Positions 1 through 8,806 of a stretch of 64,000 nucleotides of DNA are shown in pieces. The translations under genes were made by a program, and so were the position numbers. The stretch covers positions 1-64,000 of the forward strand of contig JBBJMP010000023.1 of NCBI GenBank assembly GCA_037718865.1, in the 5' to 3' direction. Origin of the DNA: JADCRZ01 sp037718865 (GTDB lineage Bacteria > Bacteroidota > Bacteroidia > Chitinophagales > Chitinophagaceae). Each line of letters starts with the position of its first letter. Position 1 is the first letter of the stretch. The notes under the pieces were generated by a model. The model made no database searches and was not told the DNA's origin. It saw only the letters and a list, made by a program, of their open reading frames with translations.

Positions 1-1163
1 TGCTACAACAAGGTTGCCCCTGGCCGGGGCATACTACTTTTTTTAATCAGGCTTCCGTTAGGACACATCTTTTCCACATTAATGAAGTGATGTTTAAATC
101 ATTCCTGCCAATGTATTGTTACCCCGGCCAGGGGTAAAACGTTTGTAGAAAGTGATCATCTTTATCCATTGCCCCAGAAGGGGCTACCCTTGATAGTCAT
201 GCTAAGCAAAATTATTTATTATCACTTGGTGAAAAGGGTAGCCCACTCCGGGGGCATAAATAATGAATGGTTAAGGTGCTACAACAAGGTTGCCCCTGGC
301 CGGGGCATACTACTTTTTTTAATCAGGCTTCCGTTAGGACACATCTTTTCCACATTAATGAAGTGATGTTTAAATCATTCCTGCCAATGTATTGTTACCC
401 CGGCCAGGGGTAAAACGTTTGTAGAAAGTGATCATCTTTATCCATTGCCCCAGAAGGGGCTACCCTTGATAGTCATGCTAAGCAAAATTATTTATTATCA
501 CTTGGTGAAAAGGGTAGCCCACTCCGGGGCATAAATAATGCATGCTTAAGGTGCTACAAAACGGTTGCCCCTGGCCGGGGCATAATACTCTTTTTAATTA
601 GGCTTCCGTTAGGACACATCTTTTCAACATTAATAAGGTGATGGTTAAATCATTCCTGCCAATGTATTGTTACCCCGGCCAGGGGTAAAACGTTTGTAGA
701 AAGTGATCATCTTTATCCATTGCCCCAGAAGGGGCTAAAGCAAAATTATTTATTATCACTTGGTGAAAAGGGTAGCCCACTCCGAGGGCATAAACAATGC
801 ATGGTTAAGCTGCTACAACAAGGTTGCCCCTGGCCGGGGCATACTACTTTTTTTAATCAGGCTTCCGTTAGGACACATCTTTTCCACATTAATGAAGTGA
901 TGTTTAAATCATTCCTGCCAATGTATTGTTACCCCGGCCAGGGGTAAAACGTTTGTAGAAAGTGATCATCTTTATCCATTGCCCCAGAAGGGGCTACCCT
1001 TGATAGTCATGCTAAGCAAAATTATTTATTATCACTTGGTGAAAAGGGTAGCCCACTCCGGGGGCATAAATAATGAATGCTTAAGGGGCTACAAAACGGT
1101 GCCCCTGGCCGGGGCATACTACTTTTTGCAATTGTTTAAAGATTCAGCCTAACCGTAGCCTCC
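1..1163. repeat. Tandem array of ~276-bp multi-hairpin units, open at the left window edge
   Basis: Four consecutive near-identical units start at 1, 277, 552 and 811 (lengths 276, 275, 259 and 276), followed by a partial fifth from 1087. Unit 3 lacks 17 bp between two GCTA repeats. Each unit holds several short palindromes (TGCCCCTGGCCGGGGCA, TACCCCGGCCAGGGGTA, GCCCCAGAAGGGGC) and one copy of the terminal motif GGCTTCCGTTAGGACACATC. The array ends at 1138-1160 with an inverted, degenerate copy of that motif (AAAGATTCAGCCTAACCGTA...). Single-copy relatives lie at about 33853-34101 (inverted) and 43919-44170 (same orientation). No credible gene lies inside; open frames here are by-products of the repeat. 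The left boundary is outside the window. Confidence 0.93.
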
Positions 1164-1213
1164 CGGAAGGGGCAGGCTTGCGCAGCAAATCGGGGCGGTT
1201 ATGCATGTGGGGA

Positions 1214-2533
1214 CTATCCCGGCAAACTCTTCTTATCCACTTCTCCAACCACAAAAACGCTTCCGCAAACCAGTATCAGGTCGTCCTTATCGGCGTGCGA
1301 GACAGCCGTTTTCAATGCGGTGTTTACGTCCGGGAAATGGTGCCCGTGCAACCCGGCAGCCCGGGCTTTGTTCAGGAGCTGGTCTTCAGGTAAGGCCCTG
1401 GGAATCTGTGCGCGGGTAAAAAAGTATGTGGCTGTTTTGGGTAACAGGTTTAATACATGGTCAATTTCCTTGTCTTTAACTATCCCTAAAACGATCAGCA
1501 AATGATGATAGGTAGTTGACTCAAGCTGATCGGTTACTGCTTTAATTCCTTCCTCGTTATGCGCTACATCCAGTATAATGAGCGGGTGCTCATGAATGAT
1601 TTCCCATCTCCCATGCAGGCCAGTTAGTTTTTTTACCTGCCTCAAACCATTTATGACATGTGGTTCAGCAAGGTCCCAGCCTTGCTGACGGAGCGCGGCT
1701 ACAGCTTCCAAAACCGTTAAGAGGTTTCGCACCTGGTAAATTCCTCCCAGATCAAGTGAGTAAAATGTTTTTTCATCCGTATGCGACCTGGTTACTTCCG
1801 CCACTAACAAATTGTGTTCAAAGTTCCAGTTTCCCACATATCTTTTTTTGTCGGCAAACGTCAATATCGCCTTTTCCTCCCGTGCCTTTTTCTCAAAGAT
1901 ATAGTAGGTCGCCTTGTTATGTTCGCCTACTACCACAGGCACGCCCGATTTAATAATACCCGCTTTTTCAATGGCAATCTTTTCCAGCGAGTCTCCGAGG
2001 ATATCCATATGGTCCCAACTGATATTGGTGATGATAGATAGTTCCGGTGTAAGAATATTGGTGCTGTCGAGCCGGCCGCCGAGGCCCACTTCAATAATAG
2101 CAATATCAACCTGTTGTTTCACAAAATAGTCAAAGGCCATACCAACGGTGATCTCAAAGAACGACGGTTCAATTTCCCTGATCACCGGCCGGATTCTTTC
2201 TACGAATTCAGTAACATTGTCTTCCGGAATCATTTCGCCATCCACCTTAATACGCTCGCGGAAATCTTTAAGATGGGGGGACGTATAAAGCCCGGTCTTA
2301 TACCCGGCCATCATAAAAATGGATGCCAGCATATGACTCGTTGATCCTTTACCGTTAGTACCAGCAATATGGACCGATTTTAACCTGGCCTGAGGATCGC
2401 CCAAAAAGGCGCAAAGCTTTACAGTATTGGTTATATCCTTTTTGTATGCAGCGGCCCCTGTACGACTATACATGGGAAGCTGACTGAATATAAATTCAAG
2501 TGTTTGTTGGTAGGAGGGAAGTTGGGAATTCAA
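1214..2533 (-). CDS. folC: Bifunctional folylpolyglutamate synthase / dihydrofolate synthase
   Basis: Cytosolic Mur-ligase-family enzyme that adds glutamate to dihydropteroate or folates using ATP. The protein is 439 aa, a normal length. The ATP-binding loop GTNGKGS is at residues 58-64, a Mur-type central region with SWDHMDILG and EKAGIIK follows, and the C-terminal domain carries DVAHNEEG. The N-terminus YQQTLEFIFSQLPMY is family-like, which requires the TTG start at 2533 (an ATG seven bases upstream is out of frame). It lies 41 bp downstream of the tonB-like gene on the same strand, so read-through is likely, and a TAACTTTG promoter box sits just upstream. From that box the leader would be only a few bases. 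Confidence 0.93.
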   Translation of the reverse strand: MNSQLPSYQQTLEFIFSQLPMYSRTGAAAYKKDITNTVKLCAFLGDPQARLKSVHIAGTNGKGSTSHMLASIFMMAGYKTGLYTSPHLKDFRERIKVDGEMIPEDNVTEFVERIRPVIREIEPSFFEITVGMAFDYFVKQQVDIAIIEVGLGGRLDSTNILTPELSIITNISWDHMDILGDSLEKIAIEKAGIIKSGVPVVVGEHNKATYYIFEKKAREEKAILTFADKKRYVGNWNFEHNLLVAEVTRSHTDEKTFYSLDLGGIYQVRNLLTVLEAVAALRQQGWDLAEPHVINGLRQVKKLTGLHGRWEIIHEHPLIILDVAHNEEGIKAVTDQLESTTYHHLLIVLGIVKDKEIDHVLNLLPKTATYFFTRAQIPRALPEDQLLNKARAAGLHGHHFPDVNTALKTAVSHADKDDLILVCGSVFVVGEVDKKSLPG

Positions 2534-2544
2534 GGTTCATGATT

Positions 2545-2552
2545 CAAAGTTA
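2545..2552 (-). promoter_or_regulatory. Putative TAnnTTTG -7 box for folC
   Basis: On the minus strand the sequence reads TAACTTTG, an exact match to the Bacteroidota -7 consensus. No clear TTTG -33 box is visible at the expected distance. Transcription from here would start within about 7 bases of the TTG start codon, so it may serve only as a secondary promoter. Confidence 0.4.
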
Positions 2553-2574
2553 GAAGGCCGGCCTGTTACCCGGG

Positions 2575-3447
2575 TTAATTCTGAAGCCTGAAATTAAATA
2601 CAATGGTGCCCATTGATTCTTCGCTTCCCGGGTTAAATTTTATTTGCATGGCTTTACGTGCAGCTATTGCCTTTAACGATGCGGCACTAGTCGTTGAGCC
2701 CCGGGGTTGGTAAACCGCAGAAACCACTTTACCATTTTCGTCCACTTTTATATCCATGGCCACCTTGGCATTTTCGTTAAATTCATCCTCAAAGGAGGGC
2801 AGGCCGGTTATTCGCCTCCCCTGCAAACCACGGGAAATAGACACCGGCGAATTGCCGCGACCACCACTTCCTTCGTAGTTTTTACTATTCGGATCTCCAC
2901 CCGGTTTACCCTGATCTCCCTTTCCCCCTGCAACACCTTCGTTACCTCCTCTTTTATAAGAATCTGCATCGTTGCCACCAGTACCCGTACCCGCAGAGCC
3001 TTTAAAAACGGCCTTTGGTTTGGGAGCAGGGGGCACAGGGTTAGTGACCGGTTCAATCATTTTCACAGGCTTATCTTTAACCACTTCTTTCTCTGGAATC
3101 TTTGTGGCATCCGGCTTAACTACAGGCGGCTTCTTAACCACGGGTGCGTCTTCTTCGCTGTCGTCTGTATCCACATCTTTAACATCGGCATTTTCGCTGA
3201 CGGTTGGCTGAGGGGGCGTATACTTTACCTGTTCACGCGGAGCAGGAGTACCTGGTTCGTAAGGTTGATCGGTTCCTAAACCAGCATCGCTGCTACCTAA
3301 ATTCACTTCTAATCCTTCTTCAATGGCGGGCTGCGGGAAAGTAGGGACAGTCCATTTAACAAATAAAAAAATTAAAAGCAGGCTTATACAGATTATTAAT
3401 GTGTAACTGCCTGCCTTGATATTTTTTTGAGACTCAAATTGCGTCAT
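2575..3447 (-). CDS. TonB-family energy transducer-like protein
   Basis: Inner-membrane protein of about 290 aa. A short cytoplasmic segment is followed by one membrane helix (around residues 13-31, YTLIICISLLLIFLFV), a long Pro/Lys/Glu-rich periplasmic linker, a Gly/Asn/Lys-rich stretch and a C-terminal TonB-like domain (VAMDIKVDENGKV...IKFNPG...GTIVFNF). The start is placed at ATG 3447 rather than 3465, because a TAACTTTG promoter box at 3467-3474 would start transcription at about 3460, leaving the upstream ATG outside the message. It precedes folC, with 41 bp between them. The ExbB/ExbD partners that normally accompany TonB proteins are not in the window, so it either borrows them or belongs to a TonB-like family with another role. 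Confidence 0.78.
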   Translation of the reverse strand: MTQFESQKNIKAGSYTLIICISLLLIFLFVKWTVPTFPQPAIEEGLEVNLGSSDAGLGTDQPYEPGTPAPREQVKYTPPQPTVSENADVKDVDTDDSEEDAPVVKKPPVVKPDATKIPEKEVVKDKPVKMIEPVTNPVPPAPKPKAVFKGSAGTGTGGNDADSYKRGGNEGVAGGKGDQGKPGGDPNSKNYEGSGGRGNSPVSISRGLQGRRITGLPSFEDEFNENAKVAMDIKVDENGKVVSAVYQPRGSTTSAASLKAIAARKAMQIKFNPGSEESMGTIVFNFRLQN

Positions 3448-3465
3448 CTGGTAAACATTAACCAT

Positions 3466-3787
3466 GCAAAGTTACGATGTTTGGTGTAAACGATGCAAGT
3501 TGTATGCTAATTGCATATGAGGTGAAGAGGGAACTGTTAAAATTGAGTACCGAGACACCTTTCCCTGTCATTTCAAATGGTTTTTAATAGAGATGACCTT
3601 CGTGCTTCGTTGAAATCTCCCGGGTTTCAGGTTGTTTCTGCACCTCAACTCCAAGGGATCTCAGCCCAAGGCGTGTAAACAGGTGCTGAGCTCTGCGCCT
3701 GGGCTGAAATGACAGGCATGCGCTCCGCCCGGTTGTGGTTGGTGAAAATACCAACCACGGGCAACGTAAACGTCTGCACATTATTTT
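3466..3787. repeat. Gene-free gap containing a degenerate REP-like inverted repeat (3564-3716)
   Basis: CCTGTCATTTCA at 3564-3575 is exactly repeated in inverted form as TGAAATGACAGG at 3705-3716, enclosing about 130 bp that includes GAAATCTCCCGGG and GGGATCTCAGCCC arms. A fragment of the same family (GAAATGACAGG) occurs at 63152-63162. Open frames crossing it have no protein-like composition. No gene is seen in this gap. Confidence 0.6.
3467..3474 (-). promoter_or_regulatory. TAnnTTTG -7 box for the tonB-like gene
   Basis: The minus strand reads TAACTTTG, with a weak CTTG about 21 bases upstream that could serve as the -33 element. It decides the start choice of the gene downstream. Confidence 0.55.
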
Positions 3788-4519
3788 TTATCCAAACTTC
3801 CCATAGATGAACCGTGGCACGATACGCATAAGCTTTGCTATAATCCACCATCGCCTGGATATGTAAACCCTGAACCTTTTATGTTCTATGGCATAAACCA
3901 TTTGCCTGGCCGCTTTTGCCACCGGTACTATCCAGAACTGGCCTTTTACCCTGATCTCTTTCGTTCTTACAAAGCCTGGCTGGATATCAGTGACATAAAC
4001 GGGTAATTTCATCCGCCTTGCTTTGAGGTATAAGCCTTCCAGGTAACAACTCATGAAGGCCTTGCTCGCACTGTAAGCAGGAGCAAAACTGTTTCCCCGG
4101 TTAGAGGCTACTGAAGAAGTCGCGGCTATGTGGCCATGGCCCTGACTTACGAAAAAACGAAAACTCCGGTTGACAATTTCAACAAACCCATTTACGTTGA
4201 TATCCACCGTCTTTTTGTCGATCTCCCAGTCAAGGCTTTCGCTGGGATCTCCAAAACCTGAATTGTAGATGAGCAGGTCCAGTCCGCCCAGTTTGCTGAT
4301 GAGCGAATCGAGGTTTACGCCGTTTTCGCTGCCGGTAACATCAAAGCATAAAGAAACAATGAATCTTTCGGAAATGGAATCGGAGAATTCCTTTTTAAAT
4401 GAGTCTAACAATTCCATTCTTCTTCCAGTGATGCCAACCTTGCAGCCTGCGTTCACGTAACATCTTGCCATTTCCCTTCCAATGCCCGAAGTTGCCCCGA
4501 TGATAATTACTTTTTTCAA
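3788..4519 (-). CDS. SDR-family NAD(P)-dependent oxidoreductase
   Basis: Classical short-chain dehydrogenase of 243 aa. The Rossmann motif GATSGIG is at residues 8-14, the catalytic Tyr149 and Lys153 are in YSASK, and the upstream Ser is in the AATSSVAS stretch. The substrate is unknown. The C-terminus is basic and hydrophobic (RRWWIIAKLMRIV), suggesting a membrane-associated end as in several lipid- or steroid-type SDRs. It follows the EamA transporter gene by 36 bp on the same strand, so the two are probably co-transcribed. Confidence 0.88.
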   Translation of the reverse strand: MKKVIIIGATSGIGREMARCYVNAGCKVGITGRRMELLDSFKKEFSDSISERFIVSLCFDVTGSENGVNLDSLISKLGGLDLLIYNSGFGDPSESLDWEIDKKTVDINVNGFVEIVNRSFRFFVSQGHGHIAATSSVASNRGNSFAPAYSASKAFMSCYLEGLYLKARRMKLPVYVTDIQPGFVRTKEIRVKGQFWIVPVAKAARQMVYAIEHKRFRVYISRRWWIIAKLMRIVPRFIYGKFG

Positions 4520-4555
4520 TATGTTAGCTTTTAACGGTTCTATTTCGCTGACATG

Positions 4556-5470
4556 TTAAGCGGAATTCGCCTTTTTAAGATTAGCGATCACCAGTCCTGT
4601 TATTACCAGCAATCCACTGAGCACGTGAATGAGCCTTATCCGTTCGTTTAAAATTAGCACCGCTTCTATGCTGCTGAAAATAGGAATCAAGTTTCCGAAT
4701 AAGGCCGTCCGTGATGGTCCCAGGCGGGCGATGGATTGGTTCCAGCACAGGTAGGAAATCAATGAGGTCCCTAAGCCCAGGTAAAGGATGATACCAAATA
4801 AAGAACTGCTCCAGATTACCGGAGCACTGTTGGTAAGTTCCCAAACATAAAATGGAAGAAGGATCAATGTGCCCAGCGAAAAACATATAAACAGGAAATT
4901 AAGCGATGAAAGGCCCGCAGGCTTGCGTTTAACCATCGTATTATAAATGGCAAAAAACAACGCTCCAAGCAGCATCCACCAGTCTCCGGTTGAAAACCGG
5001 AATGCAATAAGCCTTTCGAAACTTCCCTGTGACAAAAGCAGGATGATACCGCAGATGCAAATGACCAGGCCGGTTACCCTTAACGGACGTATGACTTCTT
5101 TTAAGAAAGCGGCTGCAAAAAAAGTAGCGAAGATGGGAGATGACGTCGTGCCTATTAGGGCCATATTAATGGCAGAAGTGTAATGGCCTGCAACATAAAC
5201 AAACGTATTAAACAAAGCTATGCCTGTTAAAGACACCCAGAACAGGTATTTCCAGTTGCTGTAAATGACCTGTTTGTCTTTGTAGAAGCCTTTTATTACA
5301 AAAGGAAAAAGCAGAATTGAGGCGGTTAGCCAGCGGTAAAAGTTCAGGCTGATAGGAGGAACAGCCCCCGAAACACTCCGCGCCACAATAAAATTACCTG
5401 ACCAGATAATGGCAGCTACGACCGCCAGGATTACGCCAATATAGATTTTTTTTTTACCCGGTGGAATCAT
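4556..5470 (-). CDS. DMT-superfamily transporter, EamA type
   Basis: Inner-membrane protein of 304 aa with about ten hydrophobic helices arranged as two EamA repeats. The first begins VAAIIWSGNFIVARSVSG and the second WMLLGALFFAIYNTMVKRKPAG, ending LSGLLVITGLVIANLKK. Length and layout are standard for the drug/metabolite exporter superfamily. The substrate cannot be predicted. It is the upstream gene of a likely two-gene unit with the SDR. Confidence 0.9.
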   Translation of the reverse strand: MIPPGKKKIYIGVILAVVAAIIWSGNFIVARSVSGAVPPISLNFYRWLTASILLFPFVIKGFYKDKQVIYSNWKYLFWVSLTGIALFNTFVYVAGHYTSAINMALIGTTSSPIFATFFAAAFLKEVIRPLRVTGLVICICGIILLLSQGSFERLIAFRFSTGDWWMLLGALFFAIYNTMVKRKPAGLSSLNFLFICFSLGTLILLPFYVWELTNSAPVIWSSSLFGIILYLGLGTSLISYLCWNQSIARLGPSRTALFGNLIPIFSSIEAVLILNERIRLIHVLSGLLVITGLVIANLKKANSA

Positions 5471-5524
5471 TTGTAGAAGGTCTAATCTATCACGATGGGT
5501 TTCGGAACAAATGGCGGAACTAAA

Positions 5525-6826
5525 TCAATGAGCAAAGTTTATTTCAAAATTTCCTTTTATACGTTCCATTGGCGGGTTAAAATAGCCGAATTTGACCTGA
5601 GGAAATTCTGCCCTTATCAGACTCTGTAATTGCTTTATACCCAAAAATTCTCCTGTATCCGTTACGCCCATTTTGCCCAGGTACCAGTCAGGGTCGATGT
5701 TAAAATTTCGCCATTGAATCATGTTCAGGTTTGTCTTTTTTATCGTCTGTCTTAATGCTTCAAATTCTTCCACACAATCGGTCATGCCGGGGAAAACGAA
5801 ATAATTGATGGAAGCCCAACCATGATACCTTCGAACTATTTTAATGCTTTCAATGATATCCTCGAATACATAATTATTAGGCCTGTAATAACGCTCATAA
5901 ATATCCTTACGTAGTGAGTTTGTACTTACCCTTATGCTGTTTAATCCTGCTTCGCATAAAGCCTTAACTGCTTCTGGTTTGGAGCCGTTAGTATTGATAT
6001 TCAGGCTGCCTTTAGACGTAGATTTGCGGATCTCCGTAATAGCCTCCCGGATGGTCTCCCACATCAATAAGGGCTCCCCTTCGCAACCTTGTCCAAAACT
6101 GATAATTGGATACTCTGCCGATTCAAGGTGGGGCACCGTAAATTCAACGATCTCCTGAACCGTTGGTCTGAAACGCAGACGGTCCTGGGTTGAAACGATG
6201 GTCGCATCTTCGGGCTGAAAAGAAATACAGCCTATGCAGTTTGCGTTGCAGGCTGGTGAGGAGGGTACCGGGCATTCCCATCTTCCCATAAATAAATTTC
6301 TTGCTGCAGGGCATTTGTAGGTTAACGCACAATTGTTGGCCAGGTGATTCACAAGCCGGTTGCCGGGATAACGTTGTAAAAGGTGATTGGCGCCAGCCCT
6401 GACTTTCAGCTCGTCAAATCCGGCATACTCCTGCCGGATATCGTTTTCTATCCGGATGGCCGGAACATAAAACGTATCATTATACCAACCGGCGGCCGTA
6501 TAACAGAACAAGGGAAGTGTTGGGGCCCCTGGTCCTGATTCATAAGCTGCAAGATATAAACCTGTATAGGCAGGAGGAATAAAGGCGGCAACTGCCCATC
6601 CTTTTTCACATAAACGCATGTCACCTGTATGCACATCTATGCCAATACCATATCGCCCCGGAAGCTGATACAATTGACCGCCACCCGGAATTTCAATCCA
6701 TTCATCATGAGGTACCGGCAAAGCGTCCCATCCGCTTCGGCCTGTGGCATATAAACTGGTGTCTTCGTAGATATTGCCTTTCTTGTCGGAGTAAAGAATG
6801 AATGGAGATTGATTACTTAAATGCAT
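5525..6826 (-). CDS. Radical SAM protein of unknown function
   Basis: The cluster motif is CNANCIGC (Cys193, Cys197, Cys200), a canonical CxxxCxxC for the SAM-binding 4Fe-4S cluster, followed by ISFGQGCEGEPLL and a TIM-barrel-like run with NINTNGS and SIRVSTNS. The start is placed at ATG 6826 (433 aa) rather than the frame's upstream limit at 6889, since the upstream codons are AT-rich and unlike a protein start. The first ~165 residues form an unassigned domain. Three further cysteines (166, 172, 185) lie just before the motif and might bind a second cluster. The downstream part resembles PFL-activase-type folds, but no substrate can be named. Confidence 0.82.
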   Translation of the reverse strand: MHLSNQSPFILYSDKKGNIYEDTSLYATGRSGWDALPVPHDEWIEIPGGGQLYQLPGRYGIGIDVHTGDMRLCEKGWAVAAFIPPAYTGLYLAAYESGPGAPTLPLFCYTAAGWYNDTFYVPAIRIENDIRQEYAGFDELKVRAGANHLLQRYPGNRLVNHLANNCALTYKCPAARNLFMGRWECPVPSSPACNANCIGCISFQPEDATIVSTQDRLRFRPTVQEIVEFTVPHLESAEYPIISFGQGCEGEPLLMWETIREAITEIRKSTSKGSLNINTNGSKPEAVKALCEAGLNSIRVSTNSLRKDIYERYYRPNNYVFEDIIESIKIVRRYHGWASINYFVFPGMTDCVEEFEALRQTIKKTNLNMIQWRNFNIDPDWYLGKMGVTDTGEFLGIKQLQSLIRAEFPQVKFGYFNPPMERIKGNFEINFAH

Positions 6827-6889
6827 ATGTTCGGATTGCAAAATTCGTAAAAATGTTTGAGAAAACAGGAAAATGTGCAATGTGCACAT

Positions 6890-7459
6890 TCAACTTCTCA
6901 TTTGGCCATCTGCGCATTTGCACATTTGCTCCCGGCAATATTCATTAAATTCATCTTCTTCAGCATCTCCTTCTTCGTCGATTGTTTCTTTTTGAAACAG
7001 CTTGTTACTTTTGAAATCGAGGGTTAACATCCCGTCTTTCAGCAGGATATTATTAAATTCGCTCCAGATAAACCTTCTCTTGAATAAGGTATTCATCACA
7101 ATGCGCTCATGGGTAAAGCCTATCTCCAGCGGAAATTTTGCCTGCTTTTCGAGCAATGCCAGCAATAACAGTGGAATGCCGATCCATAATAGGTAAGGCA
7201 TGGCAAACCAGGTGATGCCTGCAACCAATAATATCCGTGCATATCCGGAAGGCGTATGCTTTTTTATCTTACTATACCCGTTCCAGGTCAATCCTGCCAC
7301 GATCAGTAAGCATGAAATGCCAAATATCGCAGGCTTAAACCCCACTTTCACCTGTTCGACGGCAAAGAAAAACGCAGAAATGGCTGCTGACAAAACGCTG
7401 ATCGTATCGATAACTTTGCCTCTTTCATTTTTCAAGGTGACTATATAATCATAGATCAT
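6890..7459 (-). CDS. Hypothetical membrane protein
   Basis: 189 aa, not recognised. Four hydrophobic stretches (about residues 18-34, 41-58, 75-90, 92-105) precede a soluble tail with a PH-like pattern (ERIVMNTLFKRRFIWSEF) and an acidic C-terminus (DEEGDAEEDEFNEY) containing a CREQMCKC cysteine cluster. It lies between the arginase-family gene and the radical SAM gene on the same strand and may be co-transcribed with them. Confidence 0.65.
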   Translation of the reverse strand: MIYDYIVTLKNERGKVIDTISVLSAAISAFFFAVEQVKVGFKPAIFGISCLLIVAGLTWNGYSKIKKHTPSGYARILLVAGITWFAMPYLLWIGIPLLLLALLEKQAKFPLEIGFTHERIVMNTLFKRRFIWSEFNNILLKDGMLTLDFKSNKLFQKETIDEEGDAEEDEFNEYCREQMCKCADGQMRS

Positions 7460-7518
7460 GTTTAGCCATTAAAAACTTTTGAATATCCATCCGCACATTT
7501 GCAAATCCGCACATTATT

Positions 7519-8562
7519 TCATCCATTGCTCAATAGAAGCATATTACACAAACGCCATAGTATCCGTGCACCAACACTGGCATCCAGGTTATTTTCACCG
7601 GTGCCTACTTCACAAAGGTCAAATCCGATCAGTTTGCGTCCGCTATCTATAATGCTTTTGATAAGATAGAACACCTGCTCCGTCTCCATACCTCCCGGAA
7701 CGGGGGCTCCTGAATTAGGGCAAGACTTAGGGTCAAGCCCGTCAATGTCAAAGCTGAAATGCACTTTATCAGGCAGTCTTCCTACAATTTCATCAGTGAT
7801 TTGTTTCCAGGTCTCACCTTCGAATTGCCTTTCTTTTATTTTTTTATCTGAGTATAGGAACAATCTCTCCTTATTGCTACAGATAAATTCCCACTCATCA
7901 TGGCCATAATCCCTGGCACCCACCTGCAGCAATTGCTTTAACTGAGGTATCTCACTTAATGCATTATACATGATGCTGGCATGAGAGTAAGTGAAGCTCT
8001 GAAACATTTTTCTAAGGTCGCAATGGGCATCAATCTGTAGTATCCCAAAATCGCCATGTTTTTCGGCCAGGGCTTTATAGAACCCAAGGGGAGTGCTATG
8101 ATCTCCGCCCAGCAATCCTACCAGCTTGTTTTTATTAAGCAGCTCTTTGGTTTGTTCGTAAACCCAGTTGTTTAAAAACAGGCTGCCTTCATTTATTTCT
8201 TTCAGCGATTTTGACATGAAGGTATTCTTCATCACCTGTTCACCTTTTGAAATATAACCTATATACAACTCGGCTTCCTTGCGCAGGTAGTCGCTTTTTA
8301 ACAAAACCTTTTTGTCGTAATTTTTCATGTAGAAGCCCTGCTTCCAGCCCTCTTCGTTATCTGAATCAAAAAGGTTTACCTGGAGTGAAGCTTTAAATAT
8401 GTGCTCCGGGGCACGAGCCGTCCCTGAGGAGCAGCGCACGGTAACTTCCCAGGGAACCGGTAAGATAATCACCCGGGCCTGCTCTTCGTTAAAGGGAAGT
8501 CCGAATATATTATTATTGGGATTTGCGGTTATCGTGGAGTCGAATTGCGAAAGGTCTGTCAT
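7519..8562 (-). CDS. Arginase/agmatinase-family ureohydrolase (formimidoylglutamase-like possible)
   Basis: Cytosolic di-manganese hydrolase of 347 aa. The metal ligands are visible: GGDHS (His155), DAHCD (Asp178, His180, Asp182) and SFDIDGLDP (Asp272, Asp274). Family members cleave guanidino or formimino compounds to give urea or formamide; the sequence does not settle which substrate is used. The N-terminal ~100 residues are longer than in classical arginases, typical of the Bacteroidota branch annotated agmatinase or formimidoylglutamase. It is transcribed away from ccmE. Confidence 0.85.
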   Translation of the reverse strand: MTDLSQFDSTITANPNNNIFGLPFNEEQARVIILPVPWEVTVRCSSGTARAPEHIFKASLQVNLFDSDNEEGWKQGFYMKNYDKKVLLKSDYLRKEAELYIGYISKGEQVMKNTFMSKSLKEINEGSLFLNNWVYEQTKELLNKNKLVGLLGGDHSTPLGFYKALAEKHGDFGILQIDAHCDLRKMFQSFTYSHASIMYNALSEIPQLKQLLQVGARDYGHDEWEFICSNKERLFLYSDKKIKERQFEGETWKQITDEIVGRLPDKVHFSFDIDGLDPKSCPNSGAPVPGGMETEQVFYLIKSIIDSGRKLIGFDLCEVGTGENNLDASVGARILWRLCNMLLLSNG

Positions 8563-8806
8563 GTGAAATAGTTTAAACTGGTACTGATCTGTCTTCAGCG
8601 CTATACTATACTTTAGTAAAAACGATGTGCAAGTTAATGAAATTTGGGTTCTTGTTTACAGTCGTCAGTGTTAAGTCTGGCCACTTTTCCGATCAGGTTC
8701 CCGGGATTCCCTTTACAATCTATTATTTAATTAAGCAATTGCAAACTAGATTTGAAATTCAGACTTTCCCCGTTTTCGATTAACTTCGCATCGAATTTGC
8801 CTGAAG

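Noticed and set aside
169..947. Small open frames inside the tandem array
   Set aside because: They recur only because the repeat recurs, shift with the 17-bp deletion in unit 3, and have no protein-like composition.
1..1163. CRISPR array
   Set aside because: The repeated units are about 276 bp and nearly identical throughout; there are no short repeats separated by unique spacers and no cas genes.
2707..3279. 190-codon plus-strand frame opposite the tonB-like gene
   Set aside because: It is the antisense of a low-complexity Pro/Gly-rich coding region, with biased composition and no promoter.
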